Shown here: positions 6,372 through 9,244 of the stretch, piece after piece
Layout of the letters: every line of letters starts with the position of its first letter
Position numbering within the stretch: position 1 is the first letter of the stretch
Origin: Longimonas sp046498435
GTDB taxonomy: Bacteria > Bacteroidota > Rhodothermia > Rhodothermales > Salinibacteraceae
Direction: 5' to 3'
Assembly: GCF_046498435.1 (NCBI RefSeq)
Contig: NZ_JAWOAR010000231.1
Coordinates: forward strand, 1 to 9,244
Length of the DNA: 9,244 nt
The notes under the pieces: model-generated
What the model saw: the letters and a program-made list of their open reading frames with translations, nothing else
What the model was told of the DNA's origin: nothing
Database searches by the model: none
Made by a program: the position numbers and the translations under genes

Positions 6372-8574
6372 GAGCCAGGGATGAGTTTCTGCCCTCCGTA
6401 TCGGGCAACTCCTCCAGCGCATCCAGCACGATCTGGGGCGTGAGCACTTCGGGCAGCACCACTGGGTCGCTGCCGTCGCCCGGGTAGAGCACGTAGAGCG
6501 GTACGCCGCTGCGGTCGAACTCGGCCAGCGCCTGGGTGATTTCGTCGTCGCGGTTGGTCCAGTCGGCACGCACCAGTGTCACGTCCTTGTCATCAAACGC
6601 CTGTTGCACGGACTCGGCATTGAGCGTGGTGCGCTTGTTCACCTGACAGGTGAGGCACCACGCCGCCGTAAAGTCAATAAATACAGGCGTGCCGTCGGTG
6701 CGCAGGGCATCCACCTGCTCGGTTGAGAACGACTGCCAGCTGGTTTCGGCAGCGCCGGTTTCGGAGGAAGGGGCGGGTGCGCCTGTGCTTGCGCCGAGGA
6801 TGGCCATGCTTAGTGCGCCCACCACGACGGTCGTGACCACCGCACGCGAGGCCATCCAGGTGCGGCCTTCCACCTGCATCGCGGGCCAGCGGCCCAGCAC
6901 CCAGCCGGCCAGCCCCAGCAGCAAGAACGCACCCAGCAAGAGCGCCACCCCGTCGATGCTCACCTGCTGCCCAAAGACCCACACGAGCCAGAGGGCGGTG
7001 GCGAACATCGGGAAGGCCAGCAGCTGCTTCATCGTCTCCATCCACGGACCCGGTTTGGGCAGGCGGTTCAACAGCGCCGGGACCGACGACAGCACCACGT
7101 AGGGCGCGGCCATGCCCACTCCGAGCGCCGTAAAGATGCTCATCGCCTCCACCGCCGACATCGTGAGCGCCACGCCCAGCGCCGCGCCCATAAGCGGAGC
7201 GGTGCACGGCGTAGCCACAATGGTCGCCAGCACGCCCGTCAGGAACGACTCGCCATAGCCCGAGGCCTTCTGCTGGACCGTGCTGCCCACCGAGGTCAAG
7301 TTCATTCCGATCTCAAACAGCCCCGACAGGTTCAGCCCGATGCCCACAAAGAGCAGCGCCATCAGCGCGATGAAACCGGGCGATTGCAGCTGGAAGCCCC
7401 AGCCAATCTGCTCACCGGCCGCGCGCAGCGCCAGCAGAAGCCCTGCCAGCACCCAGAACGACACCAGCACACCCGCCGCAAAGAGTCCGCCGTGGCGACG
7501 CATGATGCGGGGCTGCTCGCCTGCCTTTTTGGCGAAGCCCAGGATCTTCAGCGAGATGACGGGAAAGACGCACGGCATCAAGTTCAGGAGCAACCCGCCG
7601 ATGAAGGCAAAGCCCAGCGCGCCCCAGAGCGACAGGCTCGTGCTCGACGCGCCCGTTCCGGCTTCGGACAAGGCCGACAGATCGCCGGTGAACTCGCCTT
7701 CAATCGGTGCATCCACAGCCAGGGCGGGATGCGGGCGGTCCGACGTGCTCCACGAGAAGCCATCCGGACCCAGCAGCACGCCGCGCAAGGACTCGGTGGA
7801 GCCGTCGGCGTATTCGGAGGCTTGCAGCGCCAGGTAGCGCGTGTCGCCATCGTGCATGACGGGCTGCGGCGCGGTGTTCGAGATGGTGCGCTTCTCGCCG
7901 GGGATGAAGCGCATGCCCTCGTCAGGGAGGTCGTCGCCCTCAAGTTCCAGCACGAAGCTGCCATCGCTGCGGTATGCCTGCACAGACACGCCCTCTGCCG
8001 GACGCGGATGCTGAGCGCGTGCTTGTGCGAATGCATCGTCCCACTCGGCATCAGGCGTCGCTTCCCCATCCACCAAAAGCGTGGTTTCGAGATCGGCGTG
8101 CGCGGGCAGACAGATGTCCTCGCAGATGAGCCAGTCACCGCGTCCAGCAAGCGTGACCTCGGTGCCGGGCTCCAGGTCATCTGGCGGCGTGATCTCCACC
8201 ATCAGCATGGTCTCATCCGAGTAGCCGTAGGTGACGAGCGGGCCTTCCTCTTTCACCGTAGGATGTGGCCACTGGATCTCGCCCGCCGAGAAGCCCTCGG
8301 GCAGGGTCCAGTCGATGCTGCTGGCCATGCCCGAGTCGCCAGCGTTCTTCCAGTAGCTGTGCCAGCCGTCGTCCATCTGCAGATGCATAGCCACGGTAAA
8401 CGGCTCGCCGGGCGCAATCGTCTCCACCTCGCTCACGAGCGTGGCCTCGCTGTGCGGACTGGGATCGTCGCTCGGCTGTGCGGTGGCGGATGCCCAAGGC
8501 GTTAGCATCCACAGGAGCAGCAGCACGCCAAATCCGACGGTGCGATGCAGAGGAGACACATGGTTCTGTTTCAT
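6361..8574 (-). CDS. dsbD: Thiol:disulfide interchange protein DsbD, long form
   Basis: Inner-membrane transporter that passes reducing electrons from cytoplasmic thioredoxin to envelope proteins. The product has 737 residues, against about 565 in E. coli. Order: signal peptide (1 to about 32; hydrophobic core at 13-27, AxA-type site ending at A30 or A32); N-terminal extracytoplasmic domain with a C151-x3-C155 pair in WLICEDICLP; a second beta-rich acidic segment (about 165-305), as in the longer ScsB/Bacteroidota-type DsbDs; eight predicted membrane helices (about 313-605) with the redox pair C335 (MPCVFPV) and C457 (TPCTAP), 122 residues apart as in E. coli; and a C-terminal thioredoxin-like domain with WCLTC (C640, C643). 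All six expected cysteines are present, so it should be functional. The frame is open upstream to 8706, but ATG 8574 starts directly at the signal peptide; no Shine-Dalgarno is visible. It is convergent with the Hsp70 gene and no operon partner lies in the window. Confidence 0.95.
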   Translation of the reverse strand: MKQNHVSPLHRTVGFGVLLLLWMLTPWASATAQPSDDPSPHSEATLVSEVETIAPGEPFTVAMHLQMDDGWHSYWKNAGDSGMASSIDWTLPEGFSAGEIQWPHPTVKEEGPLVTYGYSDETMLMVEITPPDDLEPGTEVTLAGRGDWLICEDICLPAHADLETTLLVDGEATPDAEWDDAFAQARAQHPRPAEGVSVQAYRSDGSFVLELEGDDLPDEGMRFIPGEKRTISNTAPQPVMHDGDTRYLALQASEYADGSTESLRGVLLGPDGFSWSTSDRPHPALAVDAPIEGEFTGDLSALSEAGTGASSTSLSLWGALGFAFIGGLLLNLMPCVFPVISLKILGFAKKAGEQPRIMRRHGGLFAAGVLVSFWVLAGLLLALRAAGEQIGWGFQLQSPGFIALMALLFVGIGLNLSGLFEIGMNLTSVGSTVQQKASGYGESFLTGVLATIVATPCTAPLMGAALGVALTMSAVEAMSIFTALGVGMAAPYVVLSSVPALLNRLPKPGPWMETMKQLLAFPMFATALWLVWVFGQQVSIDGVALLLGAFLLLGLAGWVLGRWPAMQVEGRTWMASRAVVTTVVVGALSMAILGASTGAPAPSSETGAAETSWQSFSTEQVDALRTDGTPVFIDFTAAWCLTCQVNKRTTLNAESVQQAFDDKDVTLVRADWTNRDDEITQALAEFDRSGVPLYVLYPGDGSDPVVLPEVLTPQIVLDALEELPDTEGRNSSLALQE

Positions 8575-9115
8575 GGGGATACGCAGCTTTGGAGCAGTAC
8601 CGGTTGGGCGTCTCATTACGATGCACTGGCGCTTCGGTTCAGGGCCGTGTCGTGGCTGCACGGCGTGTGTGCATGAACCGACGTTCATCGCATCGGCGAT
8701 GTTCACATCAAGGGGATGGGGTGCTCGAAACGGGGGGCGGGGCGAAAGCCCGAGTACTCCTGGAGGGCAATCTTTGCCTGTCTGTTGTTTGCTTGTTGCT
8801 CTGCTGTGGAATAAGTAAGGAGCGGAGACATCTCAACACCGTTCTAAAACGGAAACGGGAATGAATGGAACGGCTCTGGACCATGTATTATAAATACTAT
8901 TATTAAACCAATTATACTCATTATTATGCCGACAAAGGAGCAGCCATACCTAAATATTCGCGACTTAGCCACGGTGTTACTCTCATCAGGTAAAACTCTG
9001 ATTTCTCCGGCAATAGCTCGCCTTCGCGGAGGCTTAGTGCAGACTCAACGGATCATTTTGGGATTGCACCAATGAAAAGTTTTGTCCTGTTCGTGGAATA
9101 AACGCGATTGACGCC
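8575..9115. other. Intergenic gap with AT-rich island
   Basis: A 541-base gap between the divergently oriented dsbD and transposase starts. It holds a GGGC-GAAA-GCCC tetraloop hairpin (8740-8751), a CCGTT-CTAA-AACGG hairpin (8839-8852), an abrupt AT-rich island (about 8884-8928, including GTATT/AATAC at 8885-8897) and a possible 49-codon ORF. The dsbD promoter and the left end of the insertion sequence should both be here, but I could not fix either: the IS terminal repeat needs the missing right end for comparison. Confidence 0.45.
8926..9075 (+). CDS. Possible 49-residue ORF of unknown function
   Basis: ATG 8926 opens a frame of 49 codons ending at TGA 9073-9075, between the AT-rich island and the transposase start. 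The product begins MPTKEQPYLN and is basic towards the end, with no motif I recognise and no convincing ribosome-binding site. It may be a real small gene, a remnant, or simply the left end of the insertion sequence. I would not treat it as a gene without homologues. Confidence 0.2.
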   Translation: MPTKEQPYLNIRDLATVLLSSGKTLISPAIARLRGGLVQTQRIILGLHQ

Positions 9116-9244
9116 ATGCGACCTCCGCTGTTTGTTCGCTCCCTGACCGACTCTGAGCAAGATGAGTTGGAGAAGGCTCTTCGGTCGGAAGAGGCTTTTA
9201 CGCTGCGCCGTGTCCAGATCGTGCGTCTTTCTGATCGCATCACG
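9116..9244 (+). CDS. IS630-family transposase, N-terminal fragment
   Basis: The first 43 codons of a gene that continues past the window. The protein starts MRPPLFVRSLTDSEQ and contains AFTLRRVQIVRLSD, which matches the opening of the helix-turn-helix DNA-binding region of IS630/Tc1-mariner-type transposases (typically a short N-terminus, then 'aFtlRRaQilLas'). These enzymes move by DDE chemistry and insert at TA dinucleotides; the catalytic residues would lie in the missing part. The frame is open to the edge, so truncation here is due only to the window. Assigned from the N-terminal motif by memory, without the catalytic core. Confidence 0.7.
   Translation, partial: MRPPLFVRSLTDSEQDELEKALRSEEAFTLRRVQIVRLSDRIT

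Noticed and set aside
6037..6372. Plus-strand open frame of 111 codons in the convergent intergenic region
   Set aside because: No motif, Cys- and Arg-scattered composition, and it runs through two tandem duplications; a 77-codon minus-strand frame over the same DNA is equally unsupported.
7384..8505. 373-codon plus-strand open frame
   Set aside because: It lies wholly opposite dsbD, whose domains and cysteines are unmistakable; the Arg/His/Gln-rich product is typical antisense translation.
1..9244. CRISPR array, tRNA or rRNA genes
   Set aside because: No regularly spaced repeats of CRISPR length and no rRNA or tRNA-like segments were recognised on reading.

Overview
The window reads like a chromosomal segment from a fairly GC-rich, possibly salt-adapted bacterium. 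The acidic extracytoplasmic part of the DsbD protein, the Asp/Glu-rich Hsp70, the general absence of Shine-Dalgarno sequences and the style of the IS630-type transposase would fit a Rhodothermia/Bacteroidota member (Salinibacter-like). This assignment is inference; there is no rRNA or marker gene to fix it.

Layout. 1-512: no convincing gene, but a nested palindrome (49-87) of the type that recurs between genes in many bacteria, and a pair of 13-bp direct repeats (248-275). 513-3791 (+): a large PLD-SNF2 protein with an N-terminal single-HKD phospholipase D/nuclease-like domain fused to a complete SNF2-type superfamily 2 ATPase and a long unassigned C-terminus. 3792-3964: a 173-bp leader with three overlapping, mutually exclusive inverted repeats. 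3965-5911 (+): an Hsp70 with an intact ATPase domain, a divergent interdomain linker and a Ser/Asp-rich insertion in the lid. 5912-6360: a convergent intergenic region with three separate short tandem duplications. 8574-6361 (-): a long-form DsbD thiol:disulfide transporter. 8575-9115: a gap with an AT-rich island and a possible 49-codon ORF. 9116-9244 (+): the first 43 codons of an IS630-family transposase, cut off by the window edge.

How the genes may work together. The PLD-SNF2 and Hsp70 genes are in the same direction and share CTGTGG/CCACAG elements in their leaders. No grpE, dnaJ or other housekeeping chaperone gene accompanies the Hsp70. The best candidate for an undescribed system is therefore a two-gene unit in which a nuclease-motor fusion works with a dedicated Hsp70, for example in defence against foreign DNA or in DNA repair or remodelling. 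The domains are read directly from the sequence; the functional link is inference. DsbD is an independent envelope redox gene, and the transposase shows that the right flank is mobile-element territory.
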